Positions 1 to 9,527 are shown, numbered from the stretch's first letter. The stretch: DNA of 64,000 bases from JAGDMJ01 sp963809695 (GCA_963809695.1 CAWEKI010000010.1:248001-312000); one strand, 5' to 3'. Translations and numbers: made by a program. The notes: generated by a model from the letters alone, not told the origin.

Positions 1-2423
1 TTCTCCGCAAGTATGATGAAGAGTACCTTGTCGAAATGCGGGGGATCTGCGATGGGGCCGCCAGATCCGGTGCAACATTGCTCGGCAGGCCGATAGACTT
101 TCTCGATATTGTGACCATGAATTCCGCCGTGGACCTCGGGCAGCTTGGCGATGCCCTGGCACGGACAATAACGCCGCTCAGCGGCAGAACATTTCACGCA
201 GACGAGGACGAAGCGGCTGCTCCCGACCGGCTTCACAAGTGCTCGTCGTTCCTGGCGAACGGATCGGCCACGCCGGACGGCGGGATCGTCTTTGGCCAGC
301 TTTTCATGTGGAACGGCTACACGGGGGTGCATTGGAGCGTGATCTGCGATGTTGTCCCTGCACAGGGTCACCGGCTGGTCTACGAGACCTTTCCCGGCGG
401 GATTCACTCCGGAGCCGATTTCTACATCAATGATGCAGGGATCATGATCGGCGAGACGACGGTCATGCAGACTCCCTTCGATGCGGAAGGGACGCCTCAG
501 TCGTCCAGGATCCGTAAAGCCGCTCAGTATGCCGGTAGCATCGACGAAGTGGTCAGGATCCTCACTGAAAAGAACAACGGGCTTTACACCAATGATTGGC
601 TGATCGGCAATGCCAGATCAAACGAAACGGCGATCCTTCTCCTTGGTACGAAGAAGTGGCGCCTCTGGCGCAGTGGAAACCACGACTTCCCCGGCGGAAC
701 GACGGATTTCTACTGGAGCGTAAACAACGCGAAAGATCCGGAAGTGCGAAAGGAGTATGTGCCGGATCCCGCGAATGCTCCGGTTGACCTGGCCTACGGG
801 GCCGTGAACCGGGACATTGCCTTCGTCAACTTCTACAAGGAGCGCAAAGGAAAAATCGACGTGACAGCTGCGTTCGATGTCCTCGCTTCATCGCCGATCA
901 ACCGTCCTCATGCATGCGATGGGAAAGTCACCACGTCCGAAATGGCGAGACAGTTGATGCTTTATGCTCATTTCGGCAAAGTCACGCTCCGCGAGAAGTT
1001 CCCCGAGAAGAACGGCAGATTGATGCGGGATCTGCCGAATGCGATCCCTCACCTTTCTCTCGGCTACGCGGTGTTCAGTCCGGTCTTCGTGGTGGAAAAA
1101 ATGAAAGAGCAGCGAAAGCGTCAACTCCAAACCCCTGCACGACGAACAGACAACGTGACGGGCGCCGGTGAGGTCTATTCTTTTGACAGGTCGATGCTCT
1201 GGCACAATACTGTCTTTCCGGCAACGGATGGGGATAATTGGTTTGTCAGCGGGAGCGCAGCTTACTGGAACATGCTGAGCAGCCTCCCGTTGGATGGAGG
1301 GGCAGCGATGACGGCACTTCGTGATCAATTCTCGGACTTGAATTCAAGGCTGCTCTATACGGTATCCCGCGAAGGAACCCTGGCGGCGGTGAATGCCAGA
1401 CGCAATTACACGGAATACAAGGATTATGTTATTCCCCGAATTCGCGGGACTTTCCTTCTGCATCAAATGCGGCTCCTCCTGGGCAATCAGACCTTTTCGA
1501 AGTTCATGAATGCGGTCCATACCCGCTTCAAGAATTCCATCATGACGACGGCGCAGTTCGCTTCTCTGGCGGAAAAAGAGAGAATCAAGCTGGTGGCGCC
1601 GTTGATCAAAGAGTGGCTGAAGCGCGATGATCTTCCGAATCCAGTCGCCTCTGCGGAAGTCCTTCAGGCGGGCGAAGGCTGGACCATTCGTCTTACGGTA
1701 AGCCAGTCCGGACAGGCATACGCCTTTGCGACAACCGTGGCAATTGAAACGCCTGAGCACATTCTCTGGCAGGTCGTGCGGGTAGATAGCGCAAAACAGA
1801 CGATCGATATCCCGTGCAAAGAAGAGCCGCTCCGGATCACCTTCAATGCAGGCAATGATATTCCCGTGCCGCGGAAGAACTACTATGTCTTTCCAAATTT
1901 CTTTGACGATTACCAGCAGACTTCCATCGTGTACGGCACTTCCTCCCAAATCGAAGCGAACCACACGCTTGCTTTGCGCTACCAGACTGTGCTTGCAGAC
2001 CGGTTCACGGAATCCCTGCCGCCTGTCTGGAAAGACTGCGAGATTGACAGCGGGCAGCTTGCGACGCATGACTTCATTCTCCTGGGTGGACCAGCGGACA
2101 ACAGTCTTGTCGGTCAATTTGCTGACAGCCTCGGCGTAACCCTGGGCCGCAACACATTTGCCTGGAAAGGGAGGTCGTACGGCGACCCCGACGATGGTGC
2201 GATCCTGGTCTATCCGAATCCATACAACCCCCGGAGGGTTGTGTACCTCGTTGTGGCGAACAGCGCCTTGCAGCTTTACCAAATGACCAAAGGCTATCAA
2301 GTTGTTCCTTGCTGGGCTCTGTTCAAGGGGGAACAGTTGGTTGAAAAGGGGTATCATCCGGCCGAGGGGTCTGAGATCGATCTCAGGGGGAAAAAGGAGA
2401 CGGATCTTCAGAGCAACAAATAA
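1..2423 (+). CDS. C45-type Ntn-hydrolase / M1-peptidase-like C-terminal fusion protein (5' partial)
   Basis: The reading frame is open to the left edge, so the N-terminus is missing; the first ATG inside the window is at 36. Counting from it, Cys69 in the motif KCSSFLANG, followed by a TPDGG-x-VFGQ segment, matches the autoproteolytic nucleophile region of C45 acyltransferase/hydrolases (the acyl-CoA:6-aminopenicillanate acyltransferase clan). That half runs to about residue 330. From about 370 the protein resembles the C-terminal helical region of M1 aminopeptidases (GTFLLHQMRLLLG, an IKEWL stretch, then beta-sandwich-like sequence), but no HExxH zinc site is visible. The last 130 residues contain a LLGGPADN stretch typical of such large periplasmic proteins. 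Physiological substrate unknown; a periplasmic amidase or acyltransferase is the likely role. The two-domain reading is inference from motif recognition. Confidence 0.65.
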   Translation, partial: LRKYDEEYLVEMRGICDGAARSGATLLGRPIDFLDIVTMNSAVDLGQLGDALARTITPLSGRTFHADEDEAAAPDRLHKCSSFLANGSATPDGGIVFGQLFMWNGYTGVHWSVICDVVPAQGHRLVYETFPGGIHSGADFYINDAGIMIGETTVMQTPFDAEGTPQSSRIRKAAQYAGSIDEVVRILTEKNNGLYTNDWLIGNARSNETAILLLGTKKWRLWRSGNHDFPGGTTDFYWSVNNAKDPEVRKEYVPDPANAPVDLAYGAVNRDIAFVNFYKERKGKIDVTAAFDVLASSPINRPHACDGKVTTSEMARQLMLYAHFGKVTLREKFPEKNGRLMRDLPNAIPHLSLGYAVFSPVFVVEKMKEQRKRQLQTPARRTDNVTGAGEVYSFDRSMLWHNTVFPATDGDNWFVSGSAAYWNMLSSLPLDGGAAMTALRDQFSDLNSRLLYTVSREGTLAAVNARRNYTEYKDYVIPRIRGTFLLHQMRLLLGNQTFSKFMNAVHTRFKNSIMTTAQFASLAEKERIKLVAPLIKEWLKRDDLPNPVASAEVLQAGEGWTIRLTVSQSGQAYAFATTVAIETPEHILWQVVRVDSAKQTIDIPCKEEPLRITFNAGNDIPVPRKNYYVFPNFFDDYQQTSIVYGTSSQIEANHTLALRYQTVLADRFTESLPPVWKDCEIDSGQLATHDFILLGGPADNSLVGQFADSLGVTLGRNTFAWKGRSYGDPDDGAILVYPNPYNPRRVVYLVVANSALQLYQMTKGYQVVPCWALFKGEQLVEKGYHPAEGSEIDLRGKKETDLQSNK

Positions 2424-2538
2424 GGGCCACAGAGCCCCGGGTCCTCTGACCTCTTCGCAGGACTCGCCGAGTGTGAAAGATGCAAGGGCGGGGCAGTCGA
2501 AAGGTTGCAAATAACCGACATTTTGATGATCTTTTGAG

Positions 2539-3285
2539 ATGAGAAGTATCTCTGTTCATTCGCGTGCGGGGTCCAGTCTGACAACAAATAGCGAGATTGC
2601 CGGGGTGCTGGATCGGATTGGGGACCTGCTGGAAGCGAAGGGAGAGAATCCGTTTCGCATTAGCAGTTACCGGCGGGCTGCCTCGCTTGTGAAAGATTCG
2701 GATCGATCGTTTGCACGCCTTGCGCAGGAGCAAGGAGTTGTGGGACTCACAAATGTGCGGGGCATTGGGGAACGGCTGGCGGCCATCATTGAAGAATATG
2801 TCAGCACGATGAAGGTGGGTCTCCTTCAGGAACTGGAGAAGGAATCCCCCGCATCGGCGTCACCCACGCCTCCAGCCCGGCGAACGCTCTCCGCTTCAGT
2901 GCGTGAGAAGCGTGAGGGGGGACACTCTGGTACCGCGAAAAACGCTCCCCCTGTCAGCGTGATCCTGGATGTCGATACGGACTACCGCAAGAAAGCAGAA
3001 GAGGGTTCGCTGAAGCGCATTGCACCCAGACAACACAATCCGGGGGGGGAAGCGTGGCTACCGATCCTTTCGACGTCGCGTGGGGATTGGAAATTCACCG
3101 CCATGTTCTCCAACACCGCCCTTGCGCACCAGTTGGGAAAAACAGGAGATTGGGTTGTGATCTACTTCAGGAAAAAGGAGGAAGAGGAGCGCCAGTGCAC
3201 GGTTGTCACTGAGCACAGGGGAGAATTGAAGGGGAAGCGGGTGATCAGAGGACGTGAGCAGGAATCTCAGAAATATTATCAATAA
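2539..3285 (+). CDS. Helix-hairpin-helix (PolX N-terminal-like) protein
   Basis: The 248-aa protein carries, at about residues 18-95, the pattern of the DNA polymerase beta/PolX 8-kDa domain: NPFRISSYRRAA, then a hairpin LTNVRGIGERLAAIIEEYV and a KVGLLQELE helix. This fold binds DNA ends or gaps. The rest is not a polymerase: after a low-complexity linker (about 100-135) a small conserved-looking domain follows (LPILSTSRGDWKFTAMFSN, then a GDWVVIYFRK strand), known to me from similar stand-alone HhH proteins without a defined role. The first 18 residues look unlike the family, so the true start may be slightly downstream. Its stop codon overlaps the ATG of the next gene by one base, so it is translationally coupled to the SDR. 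A DNA repair role is plausible but not shown. Confidence 0.7.
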   Translation: MRSISVHSRAGSSLTTNSEIAGVLDRIGDLLEAKGENPFRISSYRRAASLVKDSDRSFARLAQEQGVVGLTNVRGIGERLAAIIEEYVSTMKVGLLQELEKESPASASPTPPARRTLSASVREKREGGHSGTAKNAPPVSVILDVDTDYRKKAEEGSLKRIAPRQHNPGGEAWLPILSTSRGDWKFTAMFSNTALAHQLGKTGDWVVIYFRKKEEEERQCTVVTEHRGELKGKRVIRGREQESQKYYQ

Positions 3286-4103
3286 TGAGTACAACCTTCC
3301 AGGGCAAGACGGCTATTATCACCGGAGCATCGAGCGGCATCGGCAAGGCGACGGCCTTGCTTATGGCACGGGAGCATATGAATCTGGCTCTTGCCTCGCG
3401 CAATCTGAAGAACCTGGAAGCCGTACGCTGCGAGCTCGAAGGGAGAGGTTCTCCGGTGCTTGCATATCCTACGGATGTGACGAACGCCACGCAGGTCCGG
3501 GCGCTCGTCGATGAGACAATCCGGCTCTTCGGGCAGGTGGATATTATCGTCTGCAACGCGGGACAGTTGCTTCGTCGGTCGGCGGTGAAGCTGACACTGC
3601 CCGAGATCCGGCAGATCATGGAGGTGAATTATTTCGGCGTATTGAATCTGATCTATGCCGTGCTTCCCATGATGTTGGAACGGGGAAACGGGCACATTGT
3701 CGTCGTCTCATCGATCGACGGCAAGAAGGGACTTCCGCCGGACACGGCCTATGTCGCCTCGAAGTTTGCGTTGGTCGGTTTCATGGATGTTCTGCGCCAG
3801 GAGCTTCATGGCACGGGGCTCCACGCGTGCACGATTCTTCCGGGCAGGGTGGATACTCCCATGGTAGAAGGTATTCGTTTTCCGCTTGGGTCCAGGAGCA
3901 TTCCGAGCACAAGGGTAGCGCGATCCATCATTCGTGCAATCAGGAAAAAGCGTGCTGAGGTGATTGTGCCCTATGTTGGACCCAAAACCCTGGTCGTGGC
4001 GAACAGCATCTCGCCCCGCCTTGGCGATTGGCTTGTGCGTCTTTTCAAGCTTGAGGGTGTGGAAGAGGGGAGTGGCAACTCTCACAACGATAGTCTTGTA
4101 TGA
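3285..4103 (+). CDS. Short-chain dehydrogenase/reductase (SDR)
   Basis: A 272-aa classical SDR. The NAD(P)-binding TGASSGIG motif is at residues 13-20, CNAG at about 90, a catalytic Ser in VVSSIDG near 143 and the YVASK active site near 156-160, followed by the usual PGRVDTPM segment. The C-terminal about 70 residues extend the core (IIRAIRKKRAEVIVP), as in membrane-linked DHRS7-type reductases. It would catalyse an NAD(P)(H)-dependent alcohol/ketone conversion; the substrate cannot be told. It overlaps the HhH gene by one base and the next gene by four (ATGA), so the three form one transcriptional unit. Confidence 0.9.
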   Translation: MSTTFQGKTAIITGASSGIGKATALLMAREHMNLALASRNLKNLEAVRCELEGRGSPVLAYPTDVTNATQVRALVDETIRLFGQVDIIVCNAGQLLRRSAVKLTLPEIRQIMEVNYFGVLNLIYAVLPMMLERGNGHIVVVSSIDGKKGLPPDTAYVASKFALVGFMDVLRQELHGTGLHACTILPGRVDTPMVEGIRFPLGSRSIPSTRVARSIIRAIRKKRAEVIVPYVGPKTLVVANSISPRLGDWLVRLFKLEGVEEGSGNSHNDSLV

Positions 4104-5662
4104 GCGTAGTCGAGTCAAACCAGCGCGTTTCTGAGATCATCACCAGTGAGGCAATCCGGGCCCTGCTGGGGATCGGCAATACTGTTCCTCTGTCACCAGA
4201 TGCGATGGCACAAAGCCTGCGGGTGACGTTCTTTCCGGGAGGCAAGATGACGCCGCGCCTGGCGGCATTCACGGAGAAGCTCCGAAATGCCCTCCTCGTC
4301 AGCAACGTGGAGGTGTTGCCATATGAGCTCTCGCTCTCGGATGGCCGCCGAAGCAAAGTGAGGGAAGGGATCGTCATCATTGCGCCGGGGCAATTGGAGA
4401 CCGGGAACCTTCCCGTGGACCATCTTCCGAATCTTCGCACCAACACGGTCGTCGGCATTGTGGAGGGCCCCTGTCCGGCCGAGAAGATCGAGGGGGAACA
4501 GGAGAGGCTCAACTCCATAGTCGAGATGCTTGCCTGGAACATCGTGCAGGTGGTGATCTACGTTGAGGATCATACATGGACCATCTGCACAATGAACGGG
4601 GCCATCATTCGGTGTCCCGATCCTTCTGCATTTCAATCCGATGTGTTTTCCACGCTCATCCCGAAGCTCGCGGCGCCCGTGGTTCCTCCCCATGCTTCCG
4701 ACTTTGACATGCGGGAAGGGGCACTCGATCTCTATTCAAACCGCTATCGTGCGTATGTGGATGATTTTGAAGTGGCCGCGCCTTTGTGGGCAGAGACCGG
4801 GTTGATGCTCTTTCATACCTCTCTGGAATCACTCGCCTTCCGGAGCACCTACTACAAGAGAGTGGCCGCCGCCTACCTCGACAAGCGTTCAGGCATGAGC
4901 TATGGATTTCTGTCCCGGCAAATCGCCGTGCCCGTGATTCCGGCGCGGGAAATCCAGGGCAAGGAAAAGATTGCAGGCCTTGCCGAGCTGGAAGAACGGG
5001 GCTTTACCCGGGTGGATGGACAGCTACATGTGCTTCTGCAGCTCGGTCCAAAGCGATTCGTCCTGAATGTCCCGCCGGTGCATGTGCTTGCCACGCGTTC
5101 GGGGTGCGACAAGGCACACATCAAGGGACATCGCGACCTGATGCTTCTGGGCCTTTCCGCCGGAACTATATCCGTTCAAACTCCTTCGGCTTCGAACGGC
5201 CTCGATTTTCGTCCTTCCTATGACACATTGACCATCCTTGCACACGCACTGGGAAATGCCCTGATTGCTGGTTTGGTCGCCTGCGCGCACGACGCTTCCC
5301 CGTTCGCGCGGATACTTGCAACGAGCGGGATGGCCCTCGCACACTGGCATGGAGACGTGGACACCGCGCTGTTTCCGGACGGCTTGCCGGTGTTTGGAGA
5401 GGAGAACCCGCCGGTGTCCTGCTCAACGCACCAAGCGGCAATGTACACCCTCCGGGGGAAGCTGGAGGCATACGCCCGTCATCTGGGACAGGGGAAGCCA
5501 TACCTGGGCGATATCCATGTTGAGCCACATCATGGCGTCAACGTTACGTGGCCATCGCTCTTGGGACTTGCAAAACGTCTTCTGATGAGGGACGGAAGGC
5601 CGGAGCAATTTGAACAGCCCGAGCTGCTGGTAAGAGCCGGCCATTCCCCGGTCGACCGGTAG
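4100..5662 (+). CDS. Unknown 520-aa protein
   Basis: I do not recognise this protein. It is soluble-looking, with no signal peptide or transmembrane stretch. Features that stand out are a GIVEGPC segment (about residue 119), a central helical region rich in aromatic residues, a cysteine/histidine cluster (TRSGCDKAHIKGHRD, about 332-347), LAHWHGD (about 412) and a C-terminal EPHHGVNVTWPSLLGLAKRL. The repeated His/Asp residues could form a metal or catalytic site, but this is only inference. Its ATG overlaps the stop of the SDR gene, which implies coupled expression with the reductase and the HhH protein. Confidence 0.7.
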   Translation: MSVVESNQRVSEIITSEAIRALLGIGNTVPLSPDAMAQSLRVTFFPGGKMTPRLAAFTEKLRNALLVSNVEVLPYELSLSDGRRSKVREGIVIIAPGQLETGNLPVDHLPNLRTNTVVGIVEGPCPAEKIEGEQERLNSIVEMLAWNIVQVVIYVEDHTWTICTMNGAIIRCPDPSAFQSDVFSTLIPKLAAPVVPPHASDFDMREGALDLYSNRYRAYVDDFEVAAPLWAETGLMLFHTSLESLAFRSTYYKRVAAAYLDKRSGMSYGFLSRQIAVPVIPAREIQGKEKIAGLAELEERGFTRVDGQLHVLLQLGPKRFVLNVPPVHVLATRSGCDKAHIKGHRDLMLLGLSAGTISVQTPSASNGLDFRPSYDTLTILAHALGNALIAGLVACAHDASPFARILATSGMALAHWHGDVDTALFPDGLPVFGEENPPVSCSTHQAAMYTLRGKLEAYARHLGQGKPYLGDIHVEPHHGVNVTWPSLLGLAKRLLMRDGRPEQFEQPELLVRAGHSPVDR

Positions 5663-5704
5663 CCTTTGCATTCACATCGTCTCCGGCGAGCGCTATCGTG
5701 AAGC

Positions 5705-6010
5705 ATGCCTTATCCCGGTGAACTCTGCGCGCTCCTGACGGCCGTTCTCTGGTCGGGGAGCGCATTGACTTTCGCTCGTGCCTCGACAAGGATCAATCCG
5801 CTGGAGGTCACCATTATCCGGCTCGGCATCGCCTTCAGCCTGATCGCCGTCGCACATACGTCCATCGGTGCAGCCGCGGCAATCATCGGGACCGTCCCCG
5901 TGGTGATGCTCCCCATGGTGAAGTTCACTCAGAAGGAACGGCTGCCCAGGAACGCGATAGTCGGCGCCCTGCTCGCAACAGCCGGTGCGACTATACTTTT
6001 TGAGCGGTGA
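5705..6010 (+). pseudogene. EamA/DMT transporter with an internal deletion
   Basis: The 101-aa frame begins like a 10-TM EamA permease (GELCALLTAVLWSGSALTFARAS, then NPLEVTIIRLGIAFSLI, i.e. TM1-TM2) and ends like the last two helices of the same family (HTSIGAAAAIIGTVPVVMLP, then a KERLPRNAIVGALLATAGATILF segment). The roughly 190 residues that normally lie between are missing, with the frame kept; the join falls near residue 50. EamA proteins are usually about 290-300 aa. A small four-helix transporter cannot be excluded, but a decayed gene is the simpler reading. Confidence 0.65.
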
Positions 6011-6022
6011 GAAACAGCAAGG

Positions 6023-6973
6023 TCAGCGCCTTTTCCGGAGCTCCGCAAGTTTCTGGAACATGCCTTGCTCCTCTTCACTCAACTGCGTCGGAATCTGCAC
6101 CACGGTTCGTGCGTACAGGTCACCGAAGCGTCCTTGCTCATTATAGAGAGGCATCCCGAGACCGGAAAGCCGGAGCGTTTGGCCGTTTTGGGTCCCCGGT
6201 TGAATGTCGACTTTTACGACACCTTTCAGCGTATTCACTTCCACTTTGCCGCCAAGGACTGCTGTGTACAGAGGGATAGGCAGGTCACGATAAAGGTCGT
6301 CGCCTTTGCGCTCAAACTCTGTGTGGGGAAGGACTCTGACTGTCAGAAAAAGATCCCCCGGTTGTCCGCCGCGCGGGCCGGAAGACCCTTTCCCGGCCAA
6401 ACGGAGCACCTGCTTGTCCTCCATCCCAGGATTGATGCGGATCCGGATCGTTTGCCCGTTCAGATCCAAGAGCTTCGTTGTTCCGAGGTATGCCTCTTCA
6501 AGCGTGATGGGTAGTTCGGCCTCGGCGTCCCGTCCCTTGCGGGGAGAGGAGGAACGCCGCCCGCCCGCTGTCGATGGTCCGCGGCCGAACAACGCCTCAA
6601 AAAAGTCGCTTGCACCCTGACCGCCAAAAATATCTCTGAACTCAAAAGTCCCGAAGCCCTCGTTGCCGTTTCCGGCGTGGGCTCCGCCTCGCTGTCCTGC
6701 GTATTTGGACCAGTCGAACTGGCTCTCATTTCCCCCTGAGGCCTGATAGTGGCGCCAATCTTCCCCGAAGGTGTCGTACTTCTTTCTCTTTTCGGGATCG
6801 CTCAGAACCTCGTTCGCCTCGTTGATCTCCTTGAACCGATCTTCGGCCGATTTGTCCCCTTTGTTCTTGTCCGGGTGGTACTTGATGGCCAGCTTGCGGT
6901 ACGCCTTCTTGACCTCATCGGTGCTGGCGTTCTTGTCAATGCCGAGGATCTTATAGTAGTCTTTGTAGGTCAT
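6023..6973 (-). CDS. cbpA: CbpA-type DnaJ co-chaperone
   Basis: A 316-aa Hsp40. The J-domain occupies residues 1-70 with the HPD motif at 33-35, which stimulates the DnaK ATPase. A Gly/Phe/Ser-rich linker (about 80-145) follows, then two beta-rich substrate-binding CTD lobes (from about 150; GTTKLLDLNGQTIRIRINPG, later LPIPLYTAVLGGKVEV). The four CxxCxGxG zinc repeats of true DnaJ are absent, which makes it the type II/CbpA class. It stands alone on the minus strand, convergent with the EamA remnant. No heat-shock element is obvious upstream. Confidence 0.93.
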   Translation of the reverse strand: MTYKDYYKILGIDKNASTDEVKKAYRKLAIKYHPDKNKGDKSAEDRFKEINEANEVLSDPEKRKKYDTFGEDWRHYQASGGNESQFDWSKYAGQRGGAHAGNGNEGFGTFEFRDIFGGQGASDFFEALFGRGPSTAGGRRSSSPRKGRDAEAELPITLEEAYLGTTKLLDLNGQTIRIRINPGMEDKQVLRLAGKGSSGPRGGQPGDLFLTVRVLPHTEFERKGDDLYRDLPIPLYTAVLGGKVEVNTLKGVVKVDIQPGTQNGQTLRLSGLGMPLYNEQGRFGDLYARTVVQIPTQLSEEEQGMFQKLAELRKRR

Positions 6974-7193
6974 TTTGCTCGTGTGCTGTCAATATTCAAC
7001 ATGCTGCCTGGATCGAAAGAATTGCGGACATCGCTTGAGGGCATTCCTTCGCGCCTTCTCATTCATGGTACGGAATTGCTGATATGCTGTCAAACCAATC
7101 CGCGGACGGCAGACGAAAGCACGGGGCGTCACAAAGCGGCCGTCGAAGGGAAGATGCGTCGATGCGTGGCAGCGACGAATATCGCGGCCTTCT

Positions 7194-9455
7194 TCAGAGG
7201 ACCGGCCGGAACTCGTCCTTCATAAGGCCGATCTTGTCCAGAGGAATGGACTTGAACCCGAGCTTGAGGGCGGGAGAATCCTCCCTGAGACGAAAGTCTC
7301 CGTGCTCAGGATCCCGGATCCCCGGATTGGAGGACAGAAAGAGGTTCCCCGAGAATTCTTTCTTGATCGCCGGGTTGTCTGCTTTCAGGGCAACGAATCC
7401 TTCACGGGTGTCAATGTCAAGGTAGTACGGGTCCCATCCATGCTGACCCGTATCGCGCCGGCGGCAGATGACGGAGTCGGCGATCACGTTGTCGGTCATT
7501 GTGACTGCGGAGGAGAAATCATAGTCGTAGTAATCATAGAGATCGATCCACCGGCCTCCCCAGGAAACATTGCGTATGATCCGATTGTTTTTGGGGACTG
7601 CCGGGCTATCGGCATACAACCGCAGAAGCTCCGGATATCGGGTGTTGTACGGGGGACGGTCATAGTGGACAGAATCCATGAGCTGAAAAAGAACCGGATA
7701 GCCGCCGTTGAAATAATAGCCGGCCCAGCTGAGCCCGCGGGCGTCCACATGGACTGACGGCGCGCATTCTACGTACAGGTTGTTCTCAAAGGTATTGTCG
7801 CGCCCCCCGCCGATGAAGCTCGCGCGTCCTGCCCGATAAAAGAGATTGCCGAAGACGGTAAAGCCGCTGGAGAAATCGTCAAGATAGACCCCCATCACGC
7901 CATGCAGCCCGGGCCCGAGCAGATGATGAAAATAATTGTAGCGGATGAGATTACCGCGCCAGGTCCAGTCACGACCGGTGTGCAGAGCGCCGGCATCACC
8001 GGTCTCCTGCGTGACGTGATGCACTTCATTGTATTCGACGAGATGCTCGTTCCCTCGCAGGTAGATTGCCTCGAACGGGGCGTCGTGGATCAATGAATGG
8101 TCAAGCCGTTGACCGACGCCGTCAAGGATCACGGCATACTGCCCGGTCCGGAGCCATGTGCTGTAATGATGGATATGGTTGTTGCTGGCAAAATTATGAC
8201 CGGGGACCAGCGTCTTCCTGTCTCCCCCTCCAAGGCGTATGCCTCCCATCGCAACGTCGCTGATGTCGCACCCACGCACGCCATTGTCGGTCCCGCCATG
8301 GATGACGACGGCATCGCCGCCGAGGTTTTGGAACACGCATCCCCCTATCAGCGCATTGCGGCAGCCGGTCATCACCACACCGCGGCCGCGGGAACAATCA
8401 AAATGGATATCGCGCATGACTATGAAATTTGTGCTGTCCATGGTAACCAGCGGCCGGTCAAGCAGGGACACCTGAATGTCCCCGGGTTTCGGCGGGGAAG
8501 GGGCCCAAAGATAGATCACGCCCGCACGGCGGTCCAGATACCACTCTCCCGGGCTGTCGAGTTCTTCCAGAATGTTGAGGAAATAAAAACGCTGGTTCTT
8601 GGTGTAGCCGTAGCCGTGATGCGGCTCCGCGAGAGTCAGCTCATGCTCGAGGGTATCAATGGATTGAACCCGTTGATAGGAATCGCTCCAGTCAAAAGTC
8701 CAGTAGCCGTGAACATAGACATCATTATCCTTTGCCCAGAGAGAAGGGCGGGAGCCGCTATACACGATCCTGCCGTAATGGCGCCCGATCGGCACGCCGT
8801 CAAACCGTTTTTCGCGTTCCAAGCCTTCATGATATCGTTTGGGTCCGTTCTGCGGAACGTCCGCAATGCGCAGCCACCCTTCATTGGGCCAGCGGGACGG
8901 AGTCATCCTCTTGCCTTGAAAGAAGAGCTCAAGCGGAGGACCGCCACGGGGAGCAAGTTCTCCGAACTCCAGGATGTGCGCGGAGCGAAGGTCGATCTGT
9001 ACCACGTGAGGCACGACTGCAGGATCAAGCCTTCGCACGACAGTGGCGTCAGTGAGCGGCTTCGAGTCTGCGATCTGTACGCCACCGCTGATGACAACTT
9101 CTTCTCCAGGGTAGGCTCTCCACACGAGAGGCGTTCCCGGGGTTCCAGAATCACGGCGGTCCAATTTGAAACTCTCCTGCAGTCGGTACACGCCCCCGCG
9201 AACATAAACTGTCACGGCAGCTCCTGGTGTACCGGTACGCAGCGCAGAGCGGACGGCCTCCCGGGCTCGTTCGAGCGTAGCGAAGGGTCCATTGGTATTG
9301 TCTTGATTGGCGGACGAGAGAGTCCCGGACCAGTCGTCATGGCCGGCGAGGGAGACGTAGAATATTTTCCCGTCCGACTGCGGGGACGCAGGAACAAAGC
9401 ACATGAACTGTACGATGGCAAGCGTGCCGAGGAAAATTCTGGTCGTCATGGGCAT
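7194..9455 (-). CDS. Secreted right-handed beta-helix protein (GH141-like)
   Basis: About 753 aa. The start at 9455 gives a signal peptide (MPMTTRIFLGTLAIVQFMCF, then VPASPQS). The mature protein opens with FYVSLAGHDDWSG, then GPFATLERAREAVR and YVRGGVYRLQESFKL, the well-known entry of carbohydrate-active beta-helix proteins of the GH141 type (fucosidase/xylanase-related). The middle (about residues 330-600) consists of short beta-helix coils with repeated N/H/G turns such as NHIHHYS, YNEVHHVT and YNYFHH. An exported glycan hydrolase or lyase is likely; exact activity unknown. The frame stays open upstream to 10397, but that part overlaps the opposite-strand gene at 9528 and is rejected. It stands alone, divergent from the URO-D-like gene. 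Confidence 0.82.
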   Translation of the reverse strand: MPMTTRIFLGTLAIVQFMCFVPASPQSDGKIFYVSLAGHDDWSGTLSSANQDNTNGPFATLERAREAVRSALRTGTPGAAVTVYVRGGVYRLQESFKLDRRDSGTPGTPLVWRAYPGEEVVISGGVQIADSKPLTDATVVRRLDPAVVPHVVQIDLRSAHILEFGELAPRGGPPLELFFQGKRMTPSRWPNEGWLRIADVPQNGPKRYHEGLEREKRFDGVPIGRHYGRIVYSGSRPSLWAKDNDVYVHGYWTFDWSDSYQRVQSIDTLEHELTLAEPHHGYGYTKNQRFYFLNILEELDSPGEWYLDRRAGVIYLWAPSPPKPGDIQVSLLDRPLVTMDSTNFIVMRDIHFDCSRGRGVVMTGCRNALIGGCVFQNLGGDAVVIHGGTDNGVRGCDISDVAMGGIRLGGGDRKTLVPGHNFASNNHIHHYSTWLRTGQYAVILDGVGQRLDHSLIHDAPFEAIYLRGNEHLVEYNEVHHVTQETGDAGALHTGRDWTWRGNLIRYNYFHHLLGPGLHGVMGVYLDDFSSGFTVFGNLFYRAGRASFIGGGRDNTFENNLYVECAPSVHVDARGLSWAGYYFNGGYPVLFQLMDSVHYDRPPYNTRYPELLRLYADSPAVPKNNRIIRNVSWGGRWIDLYDYYDYDFSSAVTMTDNVIADSVICRRRDTGQHGWDPYYLDIDTREGFVALKADNPAIKKEFSGNLFLSSNPGIRDPEHGDFRLREDSPALKLGFKSIPLDKIGLMKDEFRPVL

Positions 9456-9497
9456 GAAGGGAAGATTCAAGGGATGAATGCCATGTAATATATGCAC

Positions 9498-9509
9498 TTT
9501 TTCGAAAAA
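9498..9509. promoter_or_regulatory. 12-bp perfect palindrome between divergent genes
   Basis: TTTTTCGAAAAA reads the same on both strands and sits in the 72-bp gap between the beta-helix gene and the URO-D-like gene. A TAATAT box lies just before it (9486-9491) on the plus strand. The core TTTCGAAA also occurs in the LacI promoter region at 11979-11986. It could be a regulator binding site; an AT-rich chance palindrome is possible. Confidence 0.35.
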
Positions 9510-9527
9510 AAGTTGTATTATCAATGC

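Noticed and set aside
1344..2510. A 388-aa minus-strand frame opposite the first gene.
   Set aside because: Shadow; the plus-strand frame has the C45 motif and proper beta-strand content.
8097..9488. A 463-aa plus-strand frame across the beta-helix gene.
   Set aside because: Antisense shadow with no family pattern.
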